Of a stretch of 64,000 bases of DNA, positions 1 through 9,327 are shown piece after piece. The notes under the pieces were generated by a model, which was given only the letters and a program-made list of their open reading frames with translations, was not told the DNA's origin and made no database searches. Each line of letters starts with the position of its first letter. The first letter of the stretch is position 1. The position numbers and the translations under genes were made by a program. The DNA is from Novosphingobium fuchskuhlense (GTDB lineage: Bacteria > Pseudomonadota > Alphaproteobacteria > Sphingomonadales > Sphingomonadaceae). Location: contig NZ_KQ954245.1 of assembly GCF_001519075.1 (NCBI RefSeq), forward strand, positions 533,019 to 597,018, written 5' to 3'.

Positions 1-410
1 ATGGCAGTGGTTCGTACACCGACAGCAAGATCACGCTGAACAGCGATCCGGCCAATCCGATCACGCTTCCGGGTCTTTCCGACTGGGTGGGCAACGCCTC
101 GCTCTACTACGAAAAGCACGGCCTCCAGCTGCGCGCTTCGTATCGCTACCGTTCGAAGTTCCTGGCGGAAGTCGCCGGTCTGTCGGCAAACCCGACCTAC
201 CGCACGGCGAAGGCCGAAGGCATCCTCGACGCACAGATCGGATATGACTTCCAGCCCGGCTCGGCGCTGGAAGGCCTCTCGATCCTGTTCCAGGCGCGCA
301 ACCTCACCGATCGTCCGTTTATCACCTACCAGAACAACGATCCGCGCCAGGTGATCGACTACCAGCGCTATGGCCGCGATTTCTATGTCGCTGTCAGCTA
401 CAAGTTCTAA
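1..410 (+). CDS. TonB-dependent receptor, C-terminal part (5' end outside window)
   Basis: The reading frame is open from position 3 and ends at a TAA at 408-410, so only about the last 135 residues are present. The protein shows alternating-residue beta-strand patterns, a 'FQARNLTD' segment common near the end of TonB receptor barrels, and a terminal 'VAVSYKF' strand ending in phenylalanine, the usual outer-membrane barrel insertion signal. The next genes encode a halogenase-like protein and three alpha-glucan hydrolases, so this receptor probably imports malto-oligosaccharides. Substrate is inferred from context only. Confidence 0.85.
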   Translation, partial: GSGSYTDSKITLNSDPANPITLPGLSDWVGNASLYYEKHGLQLRASYRYRSKFLAEVAGLSANPTYRTAKAEGILDAQIGYDFQPGSALEGLSILFQARNLTDRPFITYQNNDPRQVIDYQRYGRDFYVAVSYKF

Positions 411-425
411 TAGCTATGCGGGGTT

Positions 426-459
426 CGGGCGGATGGCTTGCTGCAAGTCCATCCGCCCG
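426..459 (+). terminator. Stem-loop after the TonB receptor gene
   Basis: A perfect 11 bp inverted repeat (426-436 with 449-459) lies 16 bases after the receptor stop codon, and the loop contains a further CTTG/CAAG pairing. There is no T-tract. It may end or attenuate transcription between the receptor and the halogenase operon, or protect the 3' end of the receptor mRNA. Confidence 0.5.
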
Positions 460-623
460 GTACCTTCCGCCCATGCCTGAACTTTCGAAGATGTCTCGGC
501 AGGCTGCGCGCGCCTGGGACAGCCGCGCCGAACCCTGTCAGCCGGCCATCCTTTCGGGTGGCAGTGCGGCACAGCTTGTCACCGTCCAGACCGCCCCTTC
601 ACACGGATCACAGGGAGCCTGCG

Positions 624-2189
624 ATGAGCAGCACTGAGACCAGCGGCCATGCCCATGCCTCAGGCCCCGTGCGCCCGGGGACCATGCGCATCGTCGTCGC
701 AGGCGGTGGCACCGCAGGCTGGATGGCAGCAGCGGCTTTTGGCCATTTTCTTGATGCCGGTTTCACCGTCACGCTTGTCGAATCCGAAGAGATCGGAACC
801 GTCGGCGTGGGCGAGGCGACGATCCCCCAGATCCGCATGTTCAACCAGGCGCTCGGGATCGACGAGGACGCCTTCATCCGCGCCACGCAGGCGACCTTCA
901 AGCTGGCCATCGAGTTCGTGGGGTGGGGCGCCCCGGGCGAACGCTACATGCATGCCTTCGGCGATGTCGGCCGCGATGTCGGGCTCTGCGCCTTCCATCA
1001 CATCTGGTCGCGCGGCCACCGCCTTGGCCTTGCGGGGCCGCTTGGCAATTACGCGATCAACGATATCGCTGCGCACGCCGGGCGGATGCATCGCGGCTCG
1101 CCGCTCACCTCGCGCAACGTGCCGGAAATGCCGCACGCGTTTCATTTCGATGCAGGGCTCTATGCCGCCTTCCTGCGCGAGTTTGCGGAAGGCCGGGGGG
1201 TCATCCGGCGCGAAGGCAAGATCGCCGATGTGCGCAAGGAACCGCTGAGCGGTGATATCACCGCACTCGTCCTTGCTTCGGGCGAGGAAATCGCTGGCGA
1301 CCTCTTCATCGATTGCACCGGCTTTCGGGGTCTGCTGATCGGCGGGGCGATGGGCAGCGGCTACGTCGACTGGACCAACTGGCTGCCCTGCGATCGCGCG
1401 CTGGCTGTCCCCAGCGGACGCGTCGAGGACTTTACGCCCTACACCCGCGCCACGGCCCACACCGCTGGCTGGCAATGGCGGATTCCGCTGCAGCACCGCA
1501 CCGGCAACGGCCGCGTATATTGCAGCGCGTTCACGTCGGACGAGGAAGCGGCCGAGAGCCTGCTGGCGCATCTCGATGCGCCCGCGTTGGCCGACCCGCG
1601 CCCGATCCGTTTCACCACAGGTCGCCGTGTCGAGGCATGGCGCGGCAACGTGATCGCAGTCGGCCTCTCCAGCGGCTTCCTCGAACCGCTCGAATCGACC
1701 AGCATCCACCTCATCCAGTCCGCCATATCGCGCATTCTCAAGTTCATGCCCGGCAAGGAGCAGACCCAGGCCGAGCGCGATGCCTATAACCACCAGTTCA
1801 CCTTCGAGATGGAGCGCATCCGCGATTTCATCGTGCTGCACTACCATGTGAACCAGCGGCCCGAACCGTTCTGGCAGGCCATGCGCGAAATGGCGCTGCC
1901 CGACAGCCTCGCCGAACGGATCGAACTGTTTCGCGCCAATGGCCATATCTTCCGCCATGGCGACGAGTTGTTCAGCGAGGTGGGCTGGTTCCAGGTCATG
2001 GCAGGACAGGGGATCGTGCCGAAGCGGAGCCATGCGCTGGCCGAGACGATCGACGAGGCCGACCTCAAGTCCTACCTCGAGACGCTGAACGGGCTCTATC
2101 GCCGCGAGGTCGAACGCTATCCCAGCCACGCCGAATTCATCGTGCAGCACTGCGCCGCGCCGCCCATCAATCTCGGCGTTGCTGCATGA
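624..2189 (+). CDS. Flavin-dependent halogenase-like (tryptophan 7-halogenase family) protein
   Basis: A 521-residue FADH2-dependent halogenase family protein. It has the nucleotide-binding motif GGGTAGW (residues 27-33), the family lysine in TFKLAIEFVGW (K93), the WxWxIP signature (in GWQWRIP), and the conserved ESTSIHLIQ segment. The ATG at 624 is chosen because AGGGAG lies 6 bases upstream; the frame is open further 5' but without an RBS, and ATG 684 is an alternative. The stop overlaps the next start by 4 bases (ATGA), so it is translationally coupled to the amylase. Halogenase homologues beside TonB receptors are known in sphingomonads, Caulobacter and xanthomonads, but their native substrate is mostly unknown, so real halogenation here is not assured. 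Confidence 0.88.
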   Translation: MSSTETSGHAHASGPVRPGTMRIVVAGGGTAGWMAAAAFGHFLDAGFTVTLVESEEIGTVGVGEATIPQIRMFNQALGIDEDAFIRATQATFKLAIEFVGWGAPGERYMHAFGDVGRDVGLCAFHHIWSRGHRLGLAGPLGNYAINDIAAHAGRMHRGSPLTSRNVPEMPHAFHFDAGLYAAFLREFAEGRGVIRREGKIADVRKEPLSGDITALVLASGEEIAGDLFIDCTGFRGLLIGGAMGSGYVDWTNWLPCDRALAVPSGRVEDFTPYTRATAHTAGWQWRIPLQHRTGNGRVYCSAFTSDEEAAESLLAHLDAPALADPRPIRFTTGRRVEAWRGNVIAVGLSSGFLEPLESTSIHLIQSAISRILKFMPGKEQTQAERDAYNHQFTFEMERIRDFIVLHYHVNQRPEPFWQAMREMALPDSLAERIELFRANGHIFRHGDELFSEVGWFQVMAGQGIVPKRSHALAETIDEADLKSYLETLNGLYRREVERYPSHAEFIVQHCAAPPINLGVAA

Positions 2190-4033
2190 ATCGCCGGGCC
2201 TGCCTCGCCGCGTTGGCCGTGTTTGCGGTGACGAGTGTGCCAGCCCGTGCCGATGTGCCGCTGGATGCCGTCCGGGCGCGCGCCGCAGCGGGCGAGGTAA
2301 TCTACTTCCTCCTGCCCGACCGCTTCGAGAACGGTGATCCTGCCAACGATCGCGGCGGTCTCGAGGGAGACAGGCTCAAAACCGGCTTCGATCCCGCCTC
2401 GAAGAGCTTCTACCATGGCGGCGACCTCAAGGGGCTGATCCAGCGGCTCGACTACATCAAGGGCCTTGGTGCGACTGCGGTCTGGGTCGGTCCGGTGTTC
2501 AGGAACAAGCCGGTGCAGGGTGCGCCCGGTCAGGAAAGCGCCGGATACCACGGCTACTGGATCACCGATTTCACCCGCGTCGATCCGCACTTCGGCACGA
2601 ATGCCGATTTCAAGGCGCTGGTCGATGCAGCGCACGCGCGCGGGCTCAAGGTCTACATGGATATCATCGCCAATCACACGGCGGACGTGATCCAGTACCG
2701 CGAGCAGGGCGGCGCGGTGCCCTATGCCTATCGGTCCCGTGCAGACTATCCCTATTCGCGTCGGGGCGGGGTGAGCGGTCAGGCGATCAATCCCGGCTTC
2801 GCTGGTGATCAGGATTCAACGGCGGCAAACTTCGCGAAGCTCACCGATCCGGCCTTCGCCTACACGCCCTTCGTCCCGGCCGGCGAAGAGCAAGTCAAAG
2901 TGCCCGAGTGGCTCAACAATCCGGTGTTCTATCACAATCGCGGCAACTCGACCTTCGCCGGGGAGAGCAGCCGCTTCGGTGATTTCGTCGGTCTGGATGA
3001 TCTGTTCACCGAGCACCCCCGGGTGCGCGAGGGGATGATCGCTATCTATCGGCAATGGATCGAAGACTTCGGCATCGACGGCTACCGCATCGACACGGCG
3101 CGGCATGTCGACCCGGGCTTCTGGCAGGCGTTCATCCCTGCCATGCTGGAGACGGCCCATGCGAGGGGCATTCCCAACTTCACGATCTTCGGCGAAGTGG
3201 CGCGCGAGGAGCCGGGCAATGGCTACATCGCGCAGTTCACCCGGCGCGACGGCTATCCCGCCGTGCTCGATTTCGCGTTCCAGGCTTCGGTCCGTGCGGC
3301 ACTGGGGCAGGGCAGGGGCACCAGCGTGCTGGCCGATCTCTTCGAAGGTGATGTCCTCTACGAAGGCGGTGAGGCCGCAGCGCTCGCCATCCCGACATTC
3401 CTCGGCAACCACGACATGGGCCGTTTCTCCACGCTGATCCGGCATGATCGGCCCGGCATTTCTGCTGACGAACTCGAAGCGCGCGTGCGGCTCGCCCATG
3501 TCATGCTGATGACCCTGCGCGGTTCGCCAGTGATCTATTATGGTGACGAGCAAGGCTTTGTGGGCGATGGTAACGACACCGACGCGCGCGAAGACATGTT
3601 CCCATCGCGGACGACGAGCTACCTCGATAATACGGTACTGGATGCAACCCGCCCGGCGGGCGCGGACCATTTCGATCCGGCGCATCCCTTCTACAGGCTG
3701 ATCCGCGATCTCGCCGCCTTGCGCGCTGCGCATCCGGCGCTCGCGCGCGGGCGGCAGGTGGTGCGTGGTTACGCCGAAACGCCGGGCCTGTTCAGCGTGT
3801 CGCGCTTCGATCCCGAGACGGGCGCGGAATATCTGATTGCCTTCAACACGTCCGCTGCGCCGATCCATGTGGCGAGCGTCGTCGGCACCTCGGCCGTGCG
3901 GCTCGAGACCCTGTTCGGCGCCTGCCCAGCGAAGGTTTCCGCGCCCGGCAGTATCATGCTCGATCTGCCCGCATTCGGCAGCGCGGTGTGCCGCCTTATC
4001 CCTTCCTCCCCAGGGACCCAGATTGCCCAATGA
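2186..4033 (+). CDS. Secreted alpha-amylase family (GH13) glycosidase
   Basis: A 615-residue protein with a signal peptide (about residues 1-22, cut after ARA), so it probably acts in the periplasm on alpha-1,4-glucans delivered by the TonB receptor. All four GH13 signature regions are visible: DIIANHT (159-165), GYRIDTARH with nucleophile D303, FGEV with acid/base E337, and FLGNHD with D410. The C-terminal ~100 residues resemble the usual beta-sandwich domain C. The gene overlaps the halogenase by 4 bases and the next gene by 4 bases, which indicates one operon. Exact specificity (amylase versus cyclomaltodextrinase-like) cannot be read from the sequence. Confidence 0.93.
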   Translation: MNRRACLAALAVFAVTSVPARADVPLDAVRARAAAGEVIYFLLPDRFENGDPANDRGGLEGDRLKTGFDPASKSFYHGGDLKGLIQRLDYIKGLGATAVWVGPVFRNKPVQGAPGQESAGYHGYWITDFTRVDPHFGTNADFKALVDAAHARGLKVYMDIIANHTADVIQYREQGGAVPYAYRSRADYPYSRRGGVSGQAINPGFAGDQDSTAANFAKLTDPAFAYTPFVPAGEEQVKVPEWLNNPVFYHNRGNSTFAGESSRFGDFVGLDDLFTEHPRVREGMIAIYRQWIEDFGIDGYRIDTARHVDPGFWQAFIPAMLETAHARGIPNFTIFGEVAREEPGNGYIAQFTRRDGYPAVLDFAFQASVRAALGQGRGTSVLADLFEGDVLYEGGEAAALAIPTFLGNHDMGRFSTLIRHDRPGISADELEARVRLAHVMLMTLRGSPVIYYGDEQGFVGDGNDTDAREDMFPSRTTSYLDNTVLDATRPAGADHFDPAHPFYRLIRDLAALRAAHPALARGRQVVRGYAETPGLFSVSRFDPETGAEYLIAFNTSAAPIHVASVVGTSAVRLETLFGACPAKVSAPGSIMLDLPAFGSAVCRLIPSSPGTQIAQ

Positions 4034-5658
4034 CCAAAGCGACCGCCAAGGCCCACCCCGTTCCCGCCGCCCAAGAACTCCCGTGGTGGCGCGGGGCGGC
4101 GATCTACCAGATCTATCCGCGCAGCTTCTGCGATTCGAACGGCGATGGCATCGGCGATCTGCCGGGGATTACCGCGCGGCTTGATCATGTGGCGGAGCTG
4201 GGTGTCGATGCCATCTGGGTCTCGCCGTTCTTCACTTCGCCGATGCGCGATTTCGGCTATGATGTGGCGGACTACTGCGATGTCGATCCGATTTTCGGAA
4301 CGCTCGCGGATTTCGACATGATGGTCGCGCGCGCGCATGAGTTGGGCCTCAAGGTCACGATCGACCAGGTCTATGCCCATACCTCCGACCTTCATCCGTG
4401 GTTCGAGGAAAGCCGGCAGAGCCGCAACAACCCGCGCGCGGACTGGTATGTCTGGGCAGATCCGCAGGAGGACGGCTCGCCGCCATCGAACTGGCAGTCG
4501 GTGTTCGGCGGTCCCGCCTGGACGTGGGATGCACGCCGCTGCCAGTATTACCTGCACAATTTCCTCAGCAGTCAGCCCCAGATCAACGCGCACAACCCGG
4601 CGGTGCAGGAAGCGTTGCTCGGCGTCATGCAGTTCTGGCTGGATCGCGGCGTCGACGGTTTCCGCATTGATGCGCTCAATTTCCTGATGCACGATCCGGC
4701 GCTGCGCAACAATCCGCCCGCGCCCTATGATGGCCGCCGCCGCACCCGGCCGTTCGATTATCAGCTCAAGATCTACAACCAGTCGCACCCCGGCATCGTC
4801 GGCTTCATCGAGCGCCTGCGCGCGCTGTGCGACCGCTACGGCGCGGTGTTCACGCTGGCCGAAGTCGGCGGCGATCTGGCTGAGACCGAGATGAAGGAGT
4901 TCACCGCCGGTGATGATCGGCTCAACAGTGCCTATGGCTTCGACTTTCTCTATGCGGATCGCCTGACGCCGCAGCTGGTGGCCGCTACGCAGGCGAAATG
5001 GCTCGATACGCCTGGCACCGGTTGGCCGAGTTGGGCGTTTGAGAACCACGACGCCCCGCGTGCGCTTTCCCGCTGGTGCGCGCCGGAGGAGGTCGAGGCT
5101 TTCGCGCGGATGAAGGCGATTCTGCTGGCGTCGCTGCGCGGCAATATCATTGTCTACCAAGGTGAGGAACTTGGCCTCACGCAGGTCGACATTCCCTTCG
5201 AACAAATTCAGGACCCTGAGGCGATCGCCAACTGGCCGCTGACGCTCTCGCGTGATGGCGCGCGTACGCCCATGCCTTGGCAGGTGCAGGGCGAGCAGGG
5301 CGGCTTCACCACCGGACAGCCCTGGCTGCCGCTGGGCGAAGAAAACCACGCGCGTGCGGTGGATCGCCAGGAGGCCGATCCTGCCTCGCTGCTCCATCTG
5401 ACCCGCGACCTTCTGGCGCTGCGCAAAAGCCATCCCGCATTGCGCAGCGGGGATTTTGCTGTGCTCCACGCGGGCAGCGATGTCCTTGCCTTCCGCCGCG
5501 TGGCTGCCGGGACAAGCGTTATCGGCGTCATCAATATGGGGCCCCGCCACGCGACATGGCCCGCTGCGGCCTCTACCAGTGGCGGCGTGCTGCAGGTGGT
5601 GAACGGCGCGGCGCCCGGAACCCTGCCACCCTTCGGCGCCTTGCTGATCGAGGAATGA
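4030..5658 (+). CDS. Alpha-glucosidase, GH13 (oligo-1,6-/maltose-hydrolase type)
   Basis: A 542-residue GH13 protein starting with the ATGA overlap at 4030. It has no signal peptide and so probably acts in the cytoplasm. Signatures: the N-terminal WWRGAAIYQIYPRSFCDSNGDGIGD block typical of oligo-1,6-glucosidase/alpha-glucosidase enzymes (about residues 19-43), IDQVYAHTS, GFRIDALNF with nucleophile D214, LAEVGG with acid/base E278, and FENHD with D341. The FENHD form and the DQVxxHTSD region I are common in proteobacterial alpha-glucosidases that hydrolyse maltose. It would release glucose for the glk-zwf-pgl-edd genes downstream. Confidence 0.93.
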   Translation: MTKATAKAHPVPAAQELPWWRGAAIYQIYPRSFCDSNGDGIGDLPGITARLDHVAELGVDAIWVSPFFTSPMRDFGYDVADYCDVDPIFGTLADFDMMVARAHELGLKVTIDQVYAHTSDLHPWFEESRQSRNNPRADWYVWADPQEDGSPPSNWQSVFGGPAWTWDARRCQYYLHNFLSSQPQINAHNPAVQEALLGVMQFWLDRGVDGFRIDALNFLMHDPALRNNPPAPYDGRRRTRPFDYQLKIYNQSHPGIVGFIERLRALCDRYGAVFTLAEVGGDLAETEMKEFTAGDDRLNSAYGFDFLYADRLTPQLVAATQAKWLDTPGTGWPSWAFENHDAPRALSRWCAPEEVEAFARMKAILLASLRGNIIVYQGEELGLTQVDIPFEQIQDPEAIANWPLTLSRDGARTPMPWQVQGEQGGFTTGQPWLPLGEENHARAVDRQEADPASLLHLTRDLLALRKSHPALRSGDFAVLHAGSDVLAFRRVAAGTSVIGVINMGPRHATWPAAASTSGGVLQVVNGAAPGTLPPFGALLIEE

Positions 5659-5663
5659 TGACC

Positions 5664-7742
5664 ATGAACCGGATCGCCCGCACAGCGGCTGCGCTTGCTT
5701 TCGCAGCCCTTGCCACCACTCAGGCCATCGCTCCTGCCGCCGTGCAGGCGCAGACCGCGCCGCAGAAGGCCGTTGTCACCGCCGCCTCACCCGATGGCAG
5801 CCTCGTTCTCACTGTCACAACCGATGGCAGCGACCGCCCGGTCTACTCACTCTCGCGCAAGGGCAAGCTGCTGATCGGCGCATCCAAGCTCGGTTTCACG
5901 CTGACCGACGGCCTCAACATGGTGCGCGGCTTCCGCATCACCGGTTCGGAGACCACGAACGCCGATACGACCTGGGAACAGCCCTGGGGGGAGCGCCAGT
6001 TCGTGCATGACAGGCACAACGAGGTGCTCATCCACCTCGAACAGAACGCGGACTACGCCGGCCGCAAGATGAACGTGCGTTTCCGTCTGTTCGATAACGG
6101 CTTCGGTTTCCGCTACGAGCTGCCCGAGCAGGCCGGCCTCAAGACGATGAAGATCGGCGACGAGTGGACTGAATTCGACGTCGCCCAGCCCGGTACCGCC
6201 TTCTGGGTCGCGGGGCTGGAATGGAACCGCGAGGAACAGATCTACCAGCGCACGCCGATCGATGCTGTCGCCACCGCGCAGACGCCGATCACCATGCGGC
6301 TTGAGGATGGCACCCACCTCGCGTTCCATGAAGCCGCGCTGGTCGATTACTCGGCGATGTACTTCAAGCGTGCCGAACGCCAGCTGTTCCGCACAACGCT
6401 TGCCCCTTCCTCGCGTGGCTCTGCGGTGATCCGCAACCTGCCGTTCAACACGCCCTGGCGCACGATCCGGATTGCCGACAGCGCGGCAGGCCTTGTCGAG
6501 AACGATCTCGAGCTCAATCTCAACGAGCCCAACAAGATCGGCGATGTCTCGTGGTTCAAGCCGATGAAGTACATCGGTATCTGGTGGGGCATGATCCGCG
6601 GCGACTGGACCTGGGCCGAGGGCCAGCGCCACGGTGCGACCACCGCGCGGGCCAAGCAGTATATCGATTTTGCCGCTAAGAACGGCTTCGGCGGGCTGCT
6701 GGTCGAAGGCTGGGACAAGGGCTGGAACGGTGATTGGTTCGGCCACGGGCAGGACTTCAGCTTCACCGAAGCCGTCCCCGATTTCGACCTCAAGGCCGTC
6801 GCCGCCTATGCCGCGAAGAACAAGGTCCAGCTGATCGGCCACAACGAGACGGGCGGAAACATCGCCAACTATGAGGCCCAGCTCGAACCAGCGATGAAGC
6901 TCTATCATGCGCTCGGCATGCATTCGGTCAAGACGGGCTATGTCGCCGACGCAGGCGGCATCGTCGCCCCCGGCGACCATCCCGGCGAGACGCGGATGGA
7001 ATGGCACGAAGGCCAGCGCAACGTGCAGCACCACCTCAAGGTCGTCGAAACCGCGGCCAAGTATCAGGTCGCCATCGATGCGCACGAACCGGTCAAGGAT
7101 ACGGGCCTCAGGCGGACCTATCCCAACTGGATCGACCGCGAGGGCGCGCGCGGCATGGAATACAACGCGTGGGGCCAGTTCGCCAACGGGCCGGACCACG
7201 AGCCGACGCTGGTCTACACTCGGATGCTTTCGGGCCCGATGGACTTCACGCCGGGTATGCTGAGCCTTGAGGGCGCAAACCATGTGCCGCTGGCGTCAAC
7301 GCTCGCCAAGCAGCTCGGGCTTTACCTCGCGATCTACTCGCCGATCCAGATGGCCTCGGACTTCATCGAAAGCCTCGCCGCGCATCCCAAGGAGCTGGCG
7401 TTCATCCGCCAGGTGCCGGCCGACTGGTCGGAAAGCCATCTGATCGCCGGCGATGTGGGGGAATTCGCGATCTTCGCGCGCAAGGACCGGGGCAGCGAAG
7501 ACTGGTATGTCGGCGGCGTCAACAACGCGACGGCGCGCGATCTCACGCTTGGCATGGATTTTCTGGACGCTGGCAAGACCTATACCGCGAGCGTGTGGAA
7601 GGACGGGGAGGGGGCGACTTACGCCACCGACGCCCGCCACAGGATCGCCTATGCGACGCTGACGGTGAAGAAGGGCGACAAGATCCCGCTCTGGCTTGCC
7701 CCCGGCGGCGGCGCGGCGATCCGGCTGCATCCCGGCAAGTGA
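5664..7742 (+). CDS. Secreted glycoside hydrolase family 97 (SusB-like alpha-glucosidase)
   Basis: A roughly 692-residue protein with a signal peptide ending near VQA-QT. It has an N-terminal beta-rich region, then a barrel with GH97 landmarks: LIGHNETGG, IDAHEPVKDTGLRRTYPN, and the REGARGMEYNAWG segment with family acidic residues. SusB-type GH97 enzymes are calcium-dependent inverting alpha-glucosidases of starch-use systems; the order here fits that type rather than the retaining alpha-galactosidase type, but I cannot prove it. Three in-frame ATGs (5655, 5658, 5664) compete. GAGGA at 5650-5654 is best spaced for 5664, while 5655 would overlap the previous stop. It is the last gene of the operon. 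Confidence 0.9.
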   Translation: MNRIARTAAALAFAALATTQAIAPAAVQAQTAPQKAVVTAASPDGSLVLTVTTDGSDRPVYSLSRKGKLLIGASKLGFTLTDGLNMVRGFRITGSETTNADTTWEQPWGERQFVHDRHNEVLIHLEQNADYAGRKMNVRFRLFDNGFGFRYELPEQAGLKTMKIGDEWTEFDVAQPGTAFWVAGLEWNREEQIYQRTPIDAVATAQTPITMRLEDGTHLAFHEAALVDYSAMYFKRAERQLFRTTLAPSSRGSAVIRNLPFNTPWRTIRIADSAAGLVENDLELNLNEPNKIGDVSWFKPMKYIGIWWGMIRGDWTWAEGQRHGATTARAKQYIDFAAKNGFGGLLVEGWDKGWNGDWFGHGQDFSFTEAVPDFDLKAVAAYAAKNKVQLIGHNETGGNIANYEAQLEPAMKLYHALGMHSVKTGYVADAGGIVAPGDHPGETRMEWHEGQRNVQHHLKVVETAAKYQVAIDAHEPVKDTGLRRTYPNWIDREGARGMEYNAWGQFANGPDHEPTLVYTRMLSGPMDFTPGMLSLEGANHVPLASTLAKQLGLYLAIYSPIQMASDFIESLAAHPKELAFIRQVPADWSESHLIAGDVGEFAIFARKDRGSEDWYVGGVNNATARDLTLGMDFLDAGKTYTASVWKDGEGATYATDARHRIAYATLTVKKGDKIPLWLAPGGGAAIRLHPGK

Positions 7743-7745
7743 CCG

Positions 7746-7767
7746 CCGCGGCCGCGGCCGCGGCCGC
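7746..7767. repeat. CCGCGG tandem palindrome between GH97 gene and zwf
   Basis: Three head-to-tail copies of CCGCGG followed by CCGC. Bases 7746-7763 are fully self-complementary. The block starts 3 bases after the GH97 stop. It could act as an unusual strong hairpin at the end of the glycosidase transcript or simply be a slippage-prone simple repeat. The rest of the gap to zwf holds no gene I can see. Confidence 0.7.
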
Positions 7768-7878
7768 TGGCGTCTCCCTGGCAACTCGCATACTTATGCA
7801 TGCTGAAGCCCCGGCCAATCGGGTCTAGGGAGCTGCTGGGCGCTGCACAGGGCAGGCCGGAGAAGGAGTATGCCGTCC

Positions 7879-9327
7879 ATGGCCGCCACCAGCTGTTCTG
7901 CCCTGCTCCTGTTCGGAGCAACCGGCGATCTGGCGCGGCGCATGCTGCTGCCTTCGCTCTATGCGCTGCACGAGGACGGGCTCATTGATCCCACCCTGCG
8001 CATCGTCGGTACCGCGCGCTCGGTCCACGACGACGCCGAATTCCGCGAGATGGCCCGTGCGGCGCTGGAGGAGTTCCTCCCCGCCGATCGCCGCGATGAT
8101 AGCAAACTGGCAAGCTTCCTCGAGCGCCTCGAATACCAGACGCTCGATGCTTCGAAGCCTGAAGGGTTCGCTGGCCTTGCGGAAAAGCTCGGCGATACCT
8201 CGTGCGGCCTCTCGATCTTCCTTTCGACCGCACCCGCGCTGTTCGAGCCGACCATCGAAGGCCTGCGCCTTGCGGGCCTCGCCCACGAAGGCGTGCGGAT
8301 CGGTCTCGAAAAACCGCTCGGCAATGATCTCGCTTCCAGCCGCCGTATCAACGAGGCCGTCGCGGCGGGGTTCAGCGAGCGCCAGATATTCCGCATCGAC
8401 CACTATCTCGGCAAGGAAACGGTCCAGAACCTGCTGGCGCTGCGCTTTGCCAACATGATGTTCGAGCCCCTGTGGAATAGCGCAGGCATCGACCACGTGC
8501 AGATCACCGTGAGCGAGACCGTCGGTCTTGAAGGCCGCAAGGGCTTCTACGATGATACCGGCGCGCTGCGCGACATGGTGCAGAACCACATGCTCCAGCT
8601 CGTCGCGCTCACCGCGATGGAGCCGCCGCTCGATTTCGACGCAACCTCGATCCGCGACGAGAAGGTCAAGGTGCTTCGTGCGCTGCGCCCCGTTCGCGCG
8701 GAGGAAATGGTGCGCGGCCAATACCGGACGGGCGCCGTGGGCGGGAGCGCCGTGGCCGGCTACCTCGACGATCTCGGCGAGGCTTCGGACACCGAGACAT
8801 ATGTCGCGATCAAGGCCCATGTCGACAACTGGCGCTGGCAGGGCGTGCCGTTCTACCTCCGTCACGGCAAGCGGCTTGCCGAGCGGCGCAGCGAGATCGT
8901 CGTCCAGTTCAAGGGTGTGCCGCACAATATCTTCGGGGCGCGCGGCGGCAAGCTCGCCGCAAACCGCCTCGTCATCCGCCTCCAGCCGGAGGAATACGTG
9001 CGTCTTCAGGTCATGGCCAAGGAGCCTGGGCTTGATCGGGGCGGGGTGGTCCTGCGCGAGGTGAACCTTGATCTCTCGCTCACCACCGCCTTTGCCAAGG
9101 CGCGCCGCCGGATCGCCTATGAACGTCTGCTGCTCGATCTGATCGAGGGCGAGCAGACCCTCTTCGTCCGCCGCGACGAAGTGGAGGCGCAGTGGACGTG
9201 GGTTGACGCCATCCGCCGCGTCTGGGCGGAAACCGCGATGGAAGTGAAGCCCTATGCGGCCGGTAGCTGGGGCCCCAACGCCGGCATCGCACTGACCGAA
9301 CGCGATGGGCGCAGCTGGCATGACTGA
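7879..9327 (+). CDS. zwf: Glucose-6-phosphate 1-dehydrogenase
   Basis: Oxidises glucose 6-phosphate to 6-phosphogluconolactone with NADP+, the first step of the Entner-Doudoroff route. The 482-residue protein has the dinucleotide-binding LLFGATGDLARR motif near the N-terminus and the active-site signature RIDHYLGKE. ATG 7879 is preferred over ATG 7870 because AAGGAG at 7863-7868 lies only 1 base before the first ATG but 10 bases before the second. It begins the zwf-pgl-edd-glk cluster and overlaps pgl by 8 bases. Confidence 0.96.
   Translation: MAATSCSALLLFGATGDLARRMLLPSLYALHEDGLIDPTLRIVGTARSVHDDAEFREMARAALEEFLPADRRDDSKLASFLERLEYQTLDASKPEGFAGLAEKLGDTSCGLSIFLSTAPALFEPTIEGLRLAGLAHEGVRIGLEKPLGNDLASSRRINEAVAAGFSERQIFRIDHYLGKETVQNLLALRFANMMFEPLWNSAGIDHVQITVSETVGLEGRKGFYDDTGALRDMVQNHMLQLVALTAMEPPLDFDATSIRDEKVKVLRALRPVRAEEMVRGQYRTGAVGGSAVAGYLDDLGEASDTETYVAIKAHVDNWRWQGVPFYLRHGKRLAERRSEIVVQFKGVPHNIFGARGGKLAANRLVIRLQPEEYVRLQVMAKEPGLDRGGVVLREVNLDLSLTTAFAKARRRIAYERLLLDLIEGEQTLFVRRDEVEAQWTWVDAIRRVWAETAMEVKPYAAGSWGPNAGIALTERDGRSWHD

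Noticed and set aside
660..2150. 496-codon minus-strand frame under the halogenase gene
   Set aside because: High GC keeps the antisense frame open; the plus-strand frame has all family motifs and an RBS.
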